NCBI RefSeq assembly: GCF_023278085.1
Contig: NZ_CP066265.1
Location: forward strand, 4,722,501-4,786,500
Direction of reading: 5' to 3'
Length of the DNA: 64,000 bases
Source: Pseudomonas syringae
GTDB lineage: Bacteria; Pseudomonadota; Gammaproteobacteria; Pseudomonadales; Pseudomonadaceae
The notes under the pieces were generated by a model that did not search any database, was not told where the DNA came from, and saw nothing but the letters and a program-made list of their open reading frames with translations. Of the stretch, positions 28,867 to 38,416 are shown one piece after another. Position 1 is the stretch's first letter. The number at the start of each line of letters is the position of its first letter. Position numbers and translations under genes: made by a program.

Positions 28867-30567
28867 ATGAAGATAAGCCGACAAGCCTACGCCGACATGT
28901 TCGGCCCCACCGTTGGCGACAAGGTTCGACTGGCGGATACCGAATTGTGGATCGAGGTCGAGAAGGACTTCACCACCTACGGCGAAGAAGTGAAATTCGG
29001 CGGTGGCAAGGTTATCCGTGACGGCATGGGCCAGGGTCAACTGCTGGCCGCTGACGTGGTTGATACGCTGATCACCAACGCCTTGATCATCGACCATTGG
29101 GGCATCGTCAAGGCCGACGTCGGCATCAAGAACGGGCGCATCGCCGCCATCGGCAAGGCGGGCAACCCGGACATCCAGCCGGACGTGACCATTGCGGTCG
29201 GTGCGGCCACCGAAGTGATTGCCGGTGAAGGCATGATCCTCACCGCAGGCGGCGTCGACACGCACATCCACTTCATTTGCCCGCAGCAGATCGAAGAGGC
29301 GTTGATGAGCGGCGTGACCACAATGATCGGCGGCGGCACCGGGCCCGCCACCGGCACCAACGCCACCACGGTCACACCCGGCCCATGGCACATGGCGCGC
29401 ATGCTCCAGGCCTCGGACTCGTTCCCGATGAACATCGGCTTCACCGGCAAGGGCAACGTCAGCCTGCCCGGCCCGTTGATCGAGCAGGTCAAGGCGGGGG
29501 CTATCGGCCTGAAACTGCATGAAGACTGGGGCACTACGCCGGCCGCCATCGACAACTGCCTGAGTGTTGCCGACGAATATGACGTGCAGGTCGCGATTCA
29601 CACCGACACGCTGAACGAGTCAGGTTTTGTCGAAACCACCCTGGCCGCGTTCAAGAACCGCACCATCCACACGTACCACACCGAAGGCGCTGGCGGCGGC
29701 CATGCACCGGACATCATTAGGGCCTGCGGCTCGCCGAACGTGCTGCCAAGCTCGACCAACCCGACCCGGCCCTTCACCCGCAATACCATCGACGAGCACC
29801 TGGACATGCTCATGGTCTGCCACCACCTGGACCCGAGTATCGCCGAAGACGTGGCCTTCGCGGAGAGCCGCATACGCCGCGAGACCATTGCTGCCGAGGA
29901 CATTCTTCACGATCTGGGCGCATTTTCGATGCTCAGCTCCGACAGCCAGGCCATGGGCCGGGTCGGCGAAGTGATCATGCGCACCTGGCAAACCGCCGAC
30001 AAAATGAAGAAACAGCGCGGCCCGCTGCCGCAGGATGGCCCTGGCAACGATAACTTCCGCGCCAAGCGCTACATCGCCAAATACACCATCAACCCGGCGA
30101 TCACCCATGGCATCAGCCACGAAGTGGGCTCCATCGAAGTGGGCAAATGGGCAGATCTGGTGCTCTGGCGCCCGGCGTTCTTCGGCGTGAAACCGACCCT
30201 GATCCTCAAGGGCGGCGCCATCGCCGCAAGCCTGATGGGCGATGCCAATGCCTCGATCCCGACACCGCAACCTGTCCACTACCGCCCGATGTTCGCCAGC
30301 TATGGCAGCTCGCTGCACGCCACCAGCATGACCTTCATCAGCCAGGCCGCGTTCGACGCAGGAGTGCCGGAATCGCTGGGCCTCAAAAAACAGATCGGCG
30401 TGGTAAAAGGCTGCCGCACTGTGCAGAAGAAGGACCTGATCCACAACGACTACCTGCCGGACATCGAGGTCGATCCACAGACCTATCAGGTCAAGGCCGA
30501 TGGCGTATTGCTGTGGTGCGAACCGGCGGATGTGCTGCCGATGGCGCAGCGGTATTTTCTGTTCTAG
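28867..30567 (+). CDS. ureC: Urease alpha subunit (catalytic)
   Basis: UreC is the nickel-containing catalytic subunit that hydrolyses urea to ammonia and carbamate. It is 566 residues, full length, from the ATG at 28867. Metal and active-site motifs are all present: HIHFICP (two His), GLKLHEDWG (the carbamylated Lys and a His), [21 protein letters not shown], the flap MVCHHLDPS with Cys and His, and [12 protein letters not shown] with the metal Asp. Nothing suggests loss of function. A bulged hairpin terminator follows at 30573. Confidence 0.98.
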   Translation: MKISRQAYADMFGPTVGDKVRLADTELWIEVEKDFTTYGEEVKFGGGKVIRDGMGQGQLLAADVVDTLITNALIIDHWGIVKADVGIKNGRIAAIGKAGNPDIQPDVTIAVGAATEVIAGEGMILTAGGVDTHIHFICPQQIEEALMSGVTTMIGGGTGPATGTNATTVTPGPWHMARMLQASDSFPMNIGFTGKGNVSLPGPLIEQVKAGAIGLKLHEDWGTTPAAIDNCLSVADEYDVQVAIHTDTLNESGFVETTLAAFKNRTIHTYHTEGAGGGHAPDIIRACGSPNVLPSSTNPTRPFTRNTIDEHLDMLMVCHHLDPSIAEDVAFAESRIRRETIAAEDILHDLGAFSMLSSDSQAMGRVGEVIMRTWQTADKMKKQRGPLPQDGPGNDNFRAKRYIAKYTINPAITHGISHEVGSIEVGKWADLVLWRPAFFGVKPTLILKGGAIAASLMGDANASIPTPQPVHYRPMFASYGSSLHATSMTFISQAAFDAGVPESLGLKKQIGVVKGCRTVQKKDLIHNDYLPDIEVDPQTYQVKADGVLLWCEPADVLPMAQRYFLF

Positions 30568-30572
30568 TCACA

Positions 30573-30618
30573 TCCGGGCACCGCACTCAGGGTTATAAAA
30601 AACCCTGACGTGCCCGGA
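30573..30618 (+). terminator. Hairpin terminator after ureC
   Basis: A two-part stem: outer arms TCCGGGCAC and GTGCCCGGA, inner arms TCAGGGTT and AACCCTGA, with an AU loop. It starts 6 nt after the ureC stop. It lacks a clean U-tract, but its position and strength support an operon end. Confidence 0.65.
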
Positions 30619-30651
30619 AGTCTGTTCAGCATCGCCGGTTCAAAAACGGGC

Positions 30652-30700
30652 GCAGAGGCGCATGCCCACGCGGAGCATCGACGAGCGTCGTGACCTCCAT
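30652..30700. repeat. Fragment of the interspersed palindromic element
   Basis: Only the closing part survives (CGCATGCCCACGCGGAGCAT and flanks), in the spacer between ureC and the sensor kinase. Confidence 0.45.
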
Positions 30701-30817
30701 GCTCGGGCACGCCCCTCACTCAAGCTGCCGGGTGGACACAGGCCCCCGAAAAAAGGGCGTTTACCGACCGAAATGACAGTAAACACTCTGTGTTTCATGT
30801 CATGTAAAGGAGGTAAT

Positions 30818-30910
30818 ATGCGCCATCTTTCGTCACGCACCTCCAGCAAGGTACTCGGCCATGCGCCTTTCCGACTTCATCGTTATTCATGTGGATCGCA
30901 TTGTCGATGA
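30818..30910 (+). CDS. Possible 30-residue leader ORF before the sensor kinase
   Basis: An ATG at 30818 follows the best Shine-Dalgarno sequence in the region (AAAGGAGG, 30806-30813). It opens a 30-codon frame (MRHLSSRTSSKVLG..., ending SHCR) that overlaps the first 50 nt of the kinase gene in another frame. The kinase ATG at 30861 has only a weak ribosome site of its own. A leader peptide with translational coupling is possible, and so is chance. Confidence 0.35.
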   Translation: MRHLSSRTSSKVLGHAPFRLHRYSCGSHCR

Positions 30911-31991
30911 ATGGGAAGACTTCGCCAGAACCCTGAAACCGGCTGCAGAAACGATGACCAAGGTCGAGTTGCGGGATCACGCGAAGTCGATTCTGCTCGC
31001 GGCTGCACGCGACATGAAAACGGCACAGAGCAAGAGTGAAGAGATCGCCAAGGCCCGTGGCGAGGAGCTGAACAAGACGCCGAGCCTGGATGAGGCCGCC
31101 AGCAGCCATGGCGAATTGCGCCATGAGGTCGGTTTTGACCTGGTGCAGATGACGTCCGAGTTTCGCCATCTGCGCGCCAGCGTCATTCGTCTGTGGGCCG
31201 AAAGCCTGGCGGCCCCGCAACTGGCTGACTTTCAGGATGTGATTCGTTTCAATGAAGCGATTGACGAAGCCTTGGCAGAGTCCACCGCCGCCTATGCCGA
31301 GCGAGTCGGACGCTCACGGGATATCTTTCTGGCCATTCTGGGGCATGACCTGCGCGCGCCGCTGCAAGCCGTCAGCATGTCCACTGAATTGCTGGCACGC
31401 AAAATAGCGCTGGACGAAAAGACCGGGGCTTACGTCGCACGCATCCAGACCAGTACCCGTCACATGGGCGCGATGGTCAGCGATCTGCTTGAGTTCGTGC
31501 GCAGCCGCCTGGGCGCCGGGTTGCCGGTAGAGCGCAAATACATGGACCTGGCCAGCGCCTGCCGCGAAGCCATTGAAGAAGCCTGCGCCGGACGACCGGA
31601 CTCCACTCCGGTGCTCAGCATCGAAGGCAACACCAAGGGTCATTGGGACACTGGACGGATCAGCCAGATGTTGCAGAACCTGATCGGCAATGCCTTGCAG
31701 CATGGCGCAGCCAGCCATGAAATCACGGTCAGCGTCACCGGGTCCGAAAAATCAGTGGTGCTGGTGGTGCACAACGAAGGCAAACCGATTGCCGAAGACG
31801 CCATTGGCACGATCTTCGATCCATTGGTGCGCAGCACCGAAGAAAACAGCGAAACACGCGGCACGTCGACCAGCCTTGGGCTAGGCCTGTTCATCGTCAA
31901 GGAAGTGATCAACGCCCATGGCGGCAGCATCACCGTGACCTCGACCATCGGCGATGGCACCACGTTTACCGTGGTGCTGCCAAAAAACTGA
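30861..31991 (+). CDS. Soluble sensor histidine kinase, RsbRD-like N-terminus
   Basis: This 376-residue kinase has no membrane helix. Residues about 1-150 are helical and resemble the RsbRD-type N-terminal sensor domain (IVDEWEDFARTL, then VGFDLVQMTSEFRHLRASVIRLW). The HisKA box FLAILGHDLRAPLQAVS follows, then a complete ATPase domain: N box QNLIGNALQHG, a degenerate G1 (EGKPIAEDAIGTIFDPLVR) and G2 GLGLFIVKEVINAHGGSI. No response regulator gene is adjacent. The signal and partner are unknown. Confidence 0.85.
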   Translation: MRLSDFIVIHVDRIVDEWEDFARTLKPAAETMTKVELRDHAKSILLAAARDMKTAQSKSEEIAKARGEELNKTPSLDEAASSHGELRHEVGFDLVQMTSEFRHLRASVIRLWAESLAAPQLADFQDVIRFNEAIDEALAESTAAYAERVGRSRDIFLAILGHDLRAPLQAVSMSTELLARKIALDEKTGAYVARIQTSTRHMGAMVSDLLEFVRSRLGAGLPVERKYMDLASACREAIEEACAGRPDSTPVLSIEGNTKGHWDTGRISQMLQNLIGNALQHGAASHEITVSVTGSEKSVVLVVHNEGKPIAEDAIGTIFDPLVRSTEENSETRGTSTSLGLGLFIVKEVINAHGGSITVTSTIGDGTTFTVVLPKN

Positions 31992-31998
31992 ATCGGCT

Positions 31999-32066
31999 GG
32001 CTGCATGCCGCTCGGCATGCAGCCGTGACGCTTCACGTCATATCAACGCCGAATCAGACGGCGTTG
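31999..32066. terminator. Two hairpins between convergent genes
   Basis: GGCTGCATGCC/GGCATGCAGCC (31999-32024) and CAACGCCG/CGGCGTTG (32044-32066) are perfect stems in the 82-bp gap between the kinase and cbpA, which are read toward each other. Neither has a U-tract, but the place suits bidirectional termination. Confidence 0.5.
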
Positions 32067-32073
32067 CCAGTGC

Positions 32074-33018
32074 TTACCCCTTCCAGTGCGCACGCGGGTC
32101 GAACGACGCGCTGTCGGCCAGTTTCTGCCAGAGCGCCCGCGTCGCTTCGTCGGACTGCTTGGGCATGACGATCTTCAACTGCGCATACAGATCGCCGCGC
32201 TCGCCATTCTTGTTCATCAGGCCGTTGCCTTTGATTCGCAGGCGTTGACCGTTCTGGCTGTCAGGCCGAATGGTCAGGTTGAGCCTGCTGGTCAGCGTCG
32301 GCACTGCCACCTTGGTGCCCAGCGCGGCTTCCCACGGGGCCAGCGGCACAGTGATCACCAGATCATGGCCTTCAACCTCGAACATCGGATGCGGCGCCAG
32401 GCGGATGATCAGGTACAGATCACCATTGGCACCGCCGCCGATACCGGGCGCGCCCTGACCTTTGAGACGAATGCGCTCGCCGTCGACCACACCTGCCGGA
32501 ATCTTCACGTTCAGGGTCTTGGTGATATCGCTGACCCGCTGCCCGTTGGCGCTGTGCTGAGGCACCTTGAAGCTGACCTGCTTGGATTCCCCGGACAGCG
32601 TTTCCTCAAGGAACACCGCCAGCTCCATTTCCACGTCCTGGCCCTTGCGCCCCGGGTTGCGAGTACGCCCGCCCTGCTGCGGCCGACCACCGAAAATGGA
32701 ACTGAAAAACTCGGAAAAGTCTGCCGTCTCTTCGTATCCGCCTGCGCCCGCACCGGCACGGCTCTGCCAGCCCGGCGGGGTCTGGAACGGACGCCCCTGT
32801 CGACCGTACTTGCGCAGTTCATCGTACTCGGCACGCTTGTCAGGGCTGCTGAGCACTTCGTAGGCTTCGGACGCTTCCTTGAACTTGTCTTCGGCGCCCG
32901 CCTCCTTGCTGACGTCGGGATGATACTTGCGCGCCAGTTTGCGATAGGCGGTCTTGATCGCCTTGTCGTCCGCAGTGGGCTCAACGTCAAGTATCTTGTA
33001 GTAGTCTTTGAAATCCAT
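32074..33018 (-). CDS. cbpA: Curved-DNA-binding DnaJ-like protein CbpA
   Basis: CbpA is a DnaJ-type co-chaperone that also binds curved DNA. The start at 33018 gives 314 residues beginning [10 protein letters not shown]; a Met 5 codons upstream (33033) is possible. The J domain holds the HPD motif (KYHPDVSK). A Gly-rich linker (around residues 75-115) and the two C-terminal DnaJ beta domains follow ([40 protein letters not shown]). It lacks the zinc-finger domain of DnaJ, as expected for CbpA. It is divergent from an Hsp70-like gene. Confidence 0.93.
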   Translation of the reverse strand: MDFKDYYKILDVEPTADDKAIKTAYRKLARKYHPDVSKEAGAEDKFKEASEAYEVLSSPDKRAEYDELRKYGRQGRPFQTPPGWQSRAGAGAGGYEETADFSEFFSSIFGGRPQQGGRTRNPGRKGQDVEMELAVFLEETLSGESKQVSFKVPQHSANGQRVSDITKTLNVKIPAGVVDGERIRLKGQGAPGIGGGANGDLYLIIRLAPHPMFEVEGHDLVITVPLAPWEAALGTKVAVPTLTSRLNLTIRPDSQNGQRLRIKGNGLMNKNGERGDLYAQLKIVMPKQSDEATRALWQKLADSASFDPRAHWKG

Positions 33019-33329
33019 GTAACGATCACCCATCCGATTTATCCGGCAAAGCCAGATACGCTGGCGTCACGCGCCCAGCTCCCTCTGTTTATGAGGTATC
33101 TGGATTACCTAACGTCGAAAAATGTACAGGTAGCCAGCCGCATTTGAGGCGGGTCGAGCCTTCGACAACCTGGTCTACCGAGAATACCTTCAAGATTGGG
33201 GGTGATGGGCCTCAGTTCAAGCCTTGGCCGCAAATACAGCCAGGCAAATATAAGCGACGTGTCGCGCTACGCAATTTGCCCGCGCTGACATAAACTGCGC
33301 GGCCGTTTTTTGACTGGAACGTAAAAGAC
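33019..33329. other. Divergent promoter region cbpA / yegD
   Basis: These 311 bp lie between two genes read away from each other and must hold both promoters. I saw no clear operator or sigma-54 site, and no supported gene. Confidence 0.4.
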
Positions 33330-34595
33330 ATGAATGACCAATCCCCGGCCCGTGCCTGCGGTATCGACTTCGGCACGTCCAACTCCACCGTCGGCTGGCA
33401 ACGCCCCGGCATGGAATCGTTGATCGCGCTGGAGGACGACAAGATTACCCTGCCATCGGTGGTGTTCTTCAACATGGAAGAGCGCCGCCCGGTGTATGGC
33501 CGCCTTGCGCTTCACGAGTATCTGGAGGGTTACGAAGGCCGCCTGATGCGCTCGCTCAAGAGCCTGCTGGGCTCCAAGCTGATCAAGCACGACACCAGCG
33601 TGCTGGGCACGGCGATGCCGTTCAAGGACCTGCTGGCGCTGTTCATCGGTGAGCTGAAAAAACGTGCCGAGAACACTGCCGGACGTGACTTCGAACAGGT
33701 GGTGCTGGGTCGCCCGGTGCATTTTGTCGATGACGACGCGCAGGCTGACCAAGAGGCGCAAGACACGCTGGCTGAAGTGGCGCGCAAGATCGGCTTCAAG
33801 GATGTGTCGTTCCAGTTCGAACCTATCGCGGCAGCCTTCGATTACGAGTCGACCATTGAAAACGAAGAACTGGTGCTGATCGTCGACATCGGCGGTGGTA
33901 CTTCAGACTTTTCGCTGGTGCGCCTGTCGCCCGAGCGACGCCGGCACGATGATCGCCAACAGGACATTCTGGCCACCGGCGGCGTACACATCGGCGGGAC
34001 CGACTTCGACAAGCAACTGAGCCTGCAAGGTGTGATGCCGCTGTTCGGTTACGGCAGCCGCATGAAAAGCGGTGCCTACATGCCCACCAGCCACCACATT
34101 AATCTGGCGACCTGGCACACCATCAACGCGGTGTATTCGCAGAAGTCCCAACTGGCGCTGGGCAGCATGCGCTACGACATCGAGGACACCGGCGGCATCG
34201 ATCGCCTGTTCAAGCTGATCGAACAACGCGCCGGACACTGGCTGGCCATGGAAGTGGAAGAAACCAAGATCCAGCTGACCCACGCCGAACACCGCCATCT
34301 GCCGATGGACCGTGTTGAGCCGGGGCTCAGTGTGGAATTGAGCCGGGCGATGTTTGAAGCGGCGATTGATGCGCAACTTGAGCGGGTGCGCAACAGCGTG
34401 ACGAATCTGCTGAACGATGCGGGCGTGAGCGTAGAACAGGTCAACACGGTGTTTTTCACCGGTGGTTCAAGCGGTATTCCGGCACTGCGCAACAGCGTCG
34501 CGGCCATGCTGCCCAACGCACGCCACGTAGAAGGCAACATCTTCGGCAGCATCGGTAGCGGCCTGGCGATCGAGGCGAAAAAGCGTTACGGCTAG
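33330..34595 (+). CDS. yegD: Hsp70-family protein YegD
   Basis: This 421-residue protein carries only the Hsp70 nucleotide-binding half. It has phosphate-1 loop CGIDFGTSNSTVGW, phosphate-2 LVLIVDIGGGTSDFSLVRL and the adenosine motif VFFTGGSSGIPALR. The peptide-binding domain of DnaK is missing, as in E. coli YegD. Its client and role are unknown. The J-domain protein CbpA encoded divergently is a possible partner, though this is only positional inference. Confidence 0.92.
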   Translation: MNDQSPARACGIDFGTSNSTVGWQRPGMESLIALEDDKITLPSVVFFNMEERRPVYGRLALHEYLEGYEGRLMRSLKSLLGSKLIKHDTSVLGTAMPFKDLLALFIGELKKRAENTAGRDFEQVVLGRPVHFVDDDAQADQEAQDTLAEVARKIGFKDVSFQFEPIAAAFDYESTIENEELVLIVDIGGGTSDFSLVRLSPERRRHDDRQQDILATGGVHIGGTDFDKQLSLQGVMPLFGYGSRMKSGAYMPTSHHINLATWHTINAVYSQKSQLALGSMRYDIEDTGGIDRLFKLIEQRAGHWLAMEVEETKIQLTHAEHRHLPMDRVEPGLSVELSRAMFEAAIDAQLERVRNSVTNLLNDAGVSVEQVNTVFFTGGSSGIPALRNSVAAMLPNARHVEGNIFGSIGSGLAIEAKKRYG

Positions 34596-34655
34596 CTCAA
34601 CAGCGGACGCAGAGCGTCGCACGATAGTCAGTCAGGTGGCGCTATCACATTAGCG

Positions 34656-35666
34656 TTAAACCAGCCCTTCCTTCTGCAACTCGCTCTTCAGATACGCATA
34701 GTAAATCGGCCCTGCCACCACGCCCGGCAGGCCGAATGCGGCTTCGAACAGCAGCATCGCCAGCAACAGCTCCCACGATTTGGCATTGATCTGCCCGCCA
34801 ACGATTCGCGCGTTGAGGAAGTACTCGACCTTGTGGATCACGATCAGATAACCCAGTGCTGCCAGGGCGACCCAGATCGAGATCGACATGCCGACAATAA
34901 AGATCAGCGTGTTGGACATCAGGTTACCCACCACCGGCAACAGGCCGAGCAGGAAGGTCATGATGATCAGGGTTTTGGTCAGCGGCAGGTGAATACCGCA
35001 CAACGGCAGCACGATGGCCAGAAATACCGAGGTGAAGGCGGTATTGAGCAGGGAGATCTTGACCTGGGCGAAGACGATATTGCGGAACGCCCGGCTGAGC
35101 AGGTACAGACGATCAAACAGTGCTGCCGCCAGCGGCTTGCGGACGTGATCACCGGAAATCCGCTGCAAGGCGATGATCGCCCCCAGCACCATGCCGATCA
35201 GCATGGTGACGAACATGTGCGCTGCGCCCTTGCCGATCAGTTGCAGCTCACCGACATGCTTCTGTAGCCATTGCCCCAGGGAAATCCGGAACTCTGCCGC
35301 ACTGGCGGGCAGATAGGCGTCGATGAATGGCGGTAACTGGCCACGGGCGCGATCCACCAGCACCATGAACTTGTCCAGCGAGGCGCCGGGATTTTCGGCT
35401 TCATGCAGCACAAAACTGATGACACCGGCAAAAATCAGGGTCAGCAGACTGACCACGATGGTCCCCAGCAATGCCACGGCCAGCCAGCGCGCACGCTCGC
35501 CAGAGATCAGGCGTTGCAGCTTGGGAGTCAGCATGTTGACCAGTTCGAAGACCAGCAGACCGGCCAGCAGACTGGGCAACAATTTGAAAGGCAATACCAA
35601 CAGCAAACCGCCAAACACAAGAATCCAGCTGGCTATTAACACCTGACGCGCAGAAAACGTTGGCAT
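34656..35666 (-). CDS. AI-2E family transporter (PerM-like)
   Basis: This 336-residue inner-membrane protein has about eight hydrophobic helices in the AI-2E/PerM pattern: an N-terminal pair (LIASWILVFGGLLLVLPFKLLPSL), a central soluble stretch (residues about 95-145), then GMVLGAIIALQRISGD and a C-terminal block with FLLGLLPVVGNLMSNTLIFIVG and LFEAAFGLPGVVAGPIYYAYLK. Members export various small molecules or act as cation antiporters; the substrate cannot be told. It converges on yegD with a 60-bp gap. Confidence 0.88.
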   Translation of the reverse strand: MPTFSARQVLIASWILVFGGLLLVLPFKLLPSLLAGLLVFELVNMLTPKLQRLISGERARWLAVALLGTIVVSLLTLIFAGVISFVLHEAENPGASLDKFMVLVDRARGQLPPFIDAYLPASAAEFRISLGQWLQKHVGELQLIGKGAAHMFVTMLIGMVLGAIIALQRISGDHVRKPLAAALFDRLYLLSRAFRNIVFAQVKISLLNTAFTSVFLAIVLPLCGIHLPLTKTLIIMTFLLGLLPVVGNLMSNTLIFIVGMSISIWVALAALGYLIVIHKVEYFLNARIVGGQINAKSWELLLAMLLFEAAFGLPGVVAGPIYYAYLKSELQKEGLV

Positions 35667-35854
35667 AGACCCTCAAAGGGCGACACAAGGAAGGTGGGCA
35701 GTCTGCCAGCCTTCTTAGCCGAGAACCAGCGATGCGCAAGGCGGAAAAACCATGGCGCAATCATCCGCCCGATGATCGGCCTGATAACCGCACGAAAGTG
35801 CCGTGTTTACTGCACTTTCGCCTGCCGCTGGAGACGTTGGTCAGCGCCGGAAAA

Positions 35855-36145
35855 TTATTTCTTCTTGAGACAATCGCTCATGAAGCTTTTGCGCGCGTCA
35901 CCCTTTAGCGCTTCTGCGCTGGCCGTCGCGTTGCAGGTCTTCATCTTCTCCTGCTGGGTGGCCGCTGGCGGTGGCGCGGCTTTCAGGCAGGTGCTCATGA
36001 ATGCCTTGCGCTCGTCGCCCTTGAGCGATTTGGCGCTGGCGTCAGCGTTGCAGGTGGTCATCTTGTTCTGCTGCGCGGTGGCGGCAAACCCCTGAGCGGA
36101 AAACATCAGGCCAACGAGCAACAAAGGAATACCGAGCTTCTTCAT
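35855..36145 (-). CDS. PsiF repeat protein, periplasmic
   Basis: This 96-residue protein starts at the ATG at 36145. A signal peptide (LGIPLLLVGLMFSAQGFA) is followed by two PsiF repeats, each of the form KMxTCNAxASAxxLKGDxRKxFMSxCLK, joined by APPPAATQQ. The paired cysteines in each repeat probably form disulfides in the periplasm. PsiF in E. coli is phosphate-starvation inducible; whether that applies here is not shown. The function is unknown. Confidence 0.9.
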   Translation of the reverse strand: MKKLGIPLLLVGLMFSAQGFAATAQQNKMTTCNADASAKSLKGDERKAFMSTCLKAAPPPAATQQEKMKTCNATASAEALKGDARKSFMSDCLKKK

Positions 36146-36297
36146 CGATAGACTCTCCAGATCCGCTGCGCCGGACGGCGCAAGCTGATAACCAGTGTAG
36201 TCAGCTGTTGCGAGATATGACGGGGCACAGCGCATTGGCGCTGGCATTCGCGATAAACAGGCGGATAATCGCTCCTCGCTTTCATGATGATCCCCAC

Positions 36298-37179
36298 ATG
36301 CAATACGCTTTTCCGCTGATCACAATCCTTATCTGGGCAATCAATACGGCTGTCACCAAGGCGTCGTCCGGGGTGATCTTCCCGGCTGAAATAGGGTTTT
36401 ATCGCTGGGCGCTGGCCGGGCTGCTGTTCACACCGTTCATGCTCAGGCCGGTCTGGGCAAACCGTGCCGCGATCAAACCGTTGCTGGGCAAGATTTTCAT
36501 CCTCGCCGTGCTGGGCACAGCGCTTTATCAGAGCCTGGCGTATTTCGCTGCCGGCCTGACGACCGCCACCAACATGGGGATCATTCAGTCCATGGTGCCG
36601 ATGATGGCGCTCGGGCTCTCGATAGCCTGCCTGGGCACACGCCTGACGTCGGGCGCGCTGGTGGGGGCCATGATTTCATTCGCGGGGGTAGTGGTCGTGG
36701 TTTCGGCAGGCCATCCGGGCGATCTGATCGAACATGGCGTCAACCGAGGCGATGCGATGGTGTTGGTGGCCGCGGCATCCTATGCCGTCTACAGCACGCT
36801 GCTGAAGAAGTGGCAACTGTGTCTGCCACCCTTGCAATTGCTGTATGTGCAGATTCTGCTGGCGATTATCGTGCTACTGCCGCCGTTTATCCTGTCGGCG
36901 AAAACCGGCCTGAATGCGAGCAACATCCCGATGGTGCTGTACGCCGCCATCCCCACGTCCATGCTCGCGCCGTGGCTGTGGATGAAAGCGATCATGCGCC
37001 TCGGCCCCAGCCGCACGACCTTGTTCTTCAATCTGATGCCAATCGCCACGGCATTGATTGCCGCGGCGACGCTGGGCGAACAACTGGCGCTCTATCACCT
37101 GTTCGGCGGAGCGCTGACCCTGTGCGGCGTCATCCTGGCAGAGCGCTGGACGACGCCGTTGCGGTCAAGGGCAGACTAG
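36298..37179 (+). CDS. EamA/DMT-family transporter
   Basis: This 293-residue membrane protein has ten hydrophobic helices in two EamA repeats (helices 1-5 and 6-10). Landmarks are LITILIWAINTAVTKASS, the repeat end FAGVVVVVSAG, and the second repeat's WLWMKAIMRLGPSRTTLFFNLMPIATALIAAATLGEQL. Family members export amino acids, metabolites or drugs, but the substrate is unknown. The upstream frame extension to 36208 lacks a ribosome site and was not used. It overlaps the convergent small gene at 37176 by 4 nt. Confidence 0.88.
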   Translation: MQYAFPLITILIWAINTAVTKASSGVIFPAEIGFYRWALAGLLFTPFMLRPVWANRAAIKPLLGKIFILAVLGTALYQSLAYFAAGLTTATNMGIIQSMVPMMALGLSIACLGTRLTSGALVGAMISFAGVVVVVSAGHPGDLIEHGVNRGDAMVLVAAASYAVYSTLLKKWQLCLPPLQLLYVQILLAIIVLLPPFILSAKTGLNASNIPMVLYAAIPTSMLAPWLWMKAIMRLGPSRTTLFFNLMPIATALIAAATLGEQLALYHLFGGALTLCGVILAERWTTPLRSRAD

Positions 37180-37409
37180 GCCGTCGCGCTGCTCTCGCCC
37201 ACCTCCAGGCTATGAATCGACACATCGGTGATACCGGCCGCGTGAGGCAGCCCGGTTTCGCCGCCTGGCAACTCGTCCAGTTCTACGTGATGCTTGAGCG
37301 CCAGCTCGTGCACCACTTCGATAATGGGCACGTCCAGATTCTCGATAACGTCTACGTGGTGCTCGCCCAGCAAGGTGTACTCGATCTCATACAGTTCTTT
37401 ATCGCTCAT
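37176..37409 (-). CDS. Small acidic conserved-type protein, unknown function
   Basis: This 77-residue, strongly acidic protein (MSDKELYEIEYTLLGEHHVDVIENLDVP...) has no signal peptide, membrane helix or family I recognise. A good coding look (regular periodicity, His/Glu-rich HELALKHHVELDEL) and the SD-like AGGA before its ATG support it. Its stop overlaps the stop of the convergent transporter gene by 4 nt. Confidence 0.65.
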   Translation of the reverse strand: MSDKELYEIEYTLLGEHHVDVIENLDVPIIEVVHELALKHHVELDELPGGETGLPHAAGITDVSIHSLEVGESSATA

Positions 37410-37720
37410 CGCATCTTCCTGGCCGTCACAGAGGATCGGCTGATTAACGAACTACGGTCTGACAGACAAACGATGACCGAGCCCAGGGCCGAACAAAAGC
37501 GCTCGACCATGCCATCAGATTGACCTCGGTCTTTCGGGAACGTGCGAGGAATATTCAAAGGGCCATCTTTTCTCGACCGTCATGGCATTGCGGATCAGAA
37601 AAGGCATCAGCGTGACGGCAAAGTACTGCCTCATCGCCATCTTTTTTCGAACTCTTGCGCACCTTCCCTGCTCCAAGGCATACCGGGCCAAAACCGGCTC
37701 TGACATGTGGAGCAATAACG
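37410..37720. other. Divergent spacer before osmE
   Basis: These 311 bp lie between the small acidic gene (minus) and osmE (plus). They should contain both promoters, but no site is clear enough to place. Short open frames here have no ribosome sites. Confidence 0.35.
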
Positions 37721-38059
37721 ATGTACAAGAAACTCTTCGCGGCGACGTTTGTGTTGGCAACAATGGCTGGCTGCAGCAACACAACCGTGCAGAACCCGGT
37801 GGACTACGTCACTTATCGCAACGAGCCTCTGGTCAAACAGGTCGAGAACGGCATGACTCGCCAACAGGTTCTGACCATCGGCGGCGAGCCTTCGACCACC
37901 ATCGAGCGTAAGGTCAACCCAGGTACTTGCAACAATTACGTGATGAACAAAGATGGCCACAAGCAGGTTTACCACGTCAGCTTCAACAGCGACGGCCGTG
38001 TGACCAACAAGGGTTTCATGACCTGCGAACAGCGCGAGAAGAACGAAAAAGCGATGTGA
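37721..38059 (+). CDS. osmE: Osmotically induced lipoprotein OsmE
   Basis: This 112-residue lipoprotein of the SmpA/OmlA fold begins with a short signal ending in the lipobox MAGC (lipidated Cys at about residue 18). The core follows the OsmE pattern: VDYVTYRNEPLVKQVENGMTRQQVLTIGG, with C-terminal LVK-like strands and GTCNNYV. Start at the ATG at 37721 with GGAG 8 nt upstream. OsmE in E. coli is induced by high osmolarity and stationary phase. A clear terminator follows at 38078. Confidence 0.9.
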   Translation: MYKKLFAATFVLATMAGCSNTTVQNPVDYVTYRNEPLVKQVENGMTRQQVLTIGGEPSTTIERKVNPGTCNNYVMNKDGHKQVYHVSFNSDGRVTNKGFMTCEQREKNEKAM

Positions 38060-38077
38060 TAAAAGCACGCTACAAAC

Positions 38078-38110
38078 AAAAAGCCCGAGACGCGATGCCT
38101 CGGGCTTTTT
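38078..38110. terminator. Bidirectional Rho-independent terminator
   Basis: AAAAAGCCCGAG / CTCGGGCTTTTT with a 9-nt loop: a 7-bp GC stem extended by A-T pairs, with T-tracts in both directions. It serves osmE (plus) and the 28-residue gene (minus). Confidence 0.92.
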
Positions 38111-38122
38111 GTTGAATGCTTT

Positions 38123-38209
38123 TTAGAAAACCAGCTTGAACAGGGCAATAACCACAACCAGGCCGATCAGAAAGATGATGCCGACGGTGCTTCCCAGGAA
38201 CTTGAGCAT
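38123..38209 (-). CDS. 28-residue single-helix membrane protein
   Basis: A very short gene reads MLKFLGSTVGIIFLIGLVVV and ends ALFKLVF, one transmembrane helix from end to end with a Lys near each end. It has a good ribosome site (GGAG, 7 nt before the ATG) and a terminator starting 13 nt after its stop. These features argue for a real small membrane protein between osmE and the ferritin-like gene. I recall near-identical short ORFs in other pseudomonads but cannot verify it. Function is unknown; it may regulate a membrane partner. Confidence 0.7.
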   Translation of the reverse strand: MLKFLGSTVGIIFLIGLVVVIALFKLVF

Positions 38210-38416
38210 TGTGTATCTCCACGATTTATTTGGGTCTCATGGTTGGGACCTCGCTGCTCGGCGCTCGTTTCTTATATTTTTACATTTAGTCACATCCGCC
38301 CTGTCCTGCGAAAATCCGATAAAACTTTTTGCGCCCTCCACCACTCACAACCTTTGCTGATCTTGCCGGGCAATCCACAGAGCGAGACAGCAAAACCTGA
38401 TGAGTCCTGGAGATAA

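Noticed and set aside
30568..30860. Mobile element near ureC
   Set aside because: No transposase or target duplication; only a repeat fragment and a terminator hairpin.
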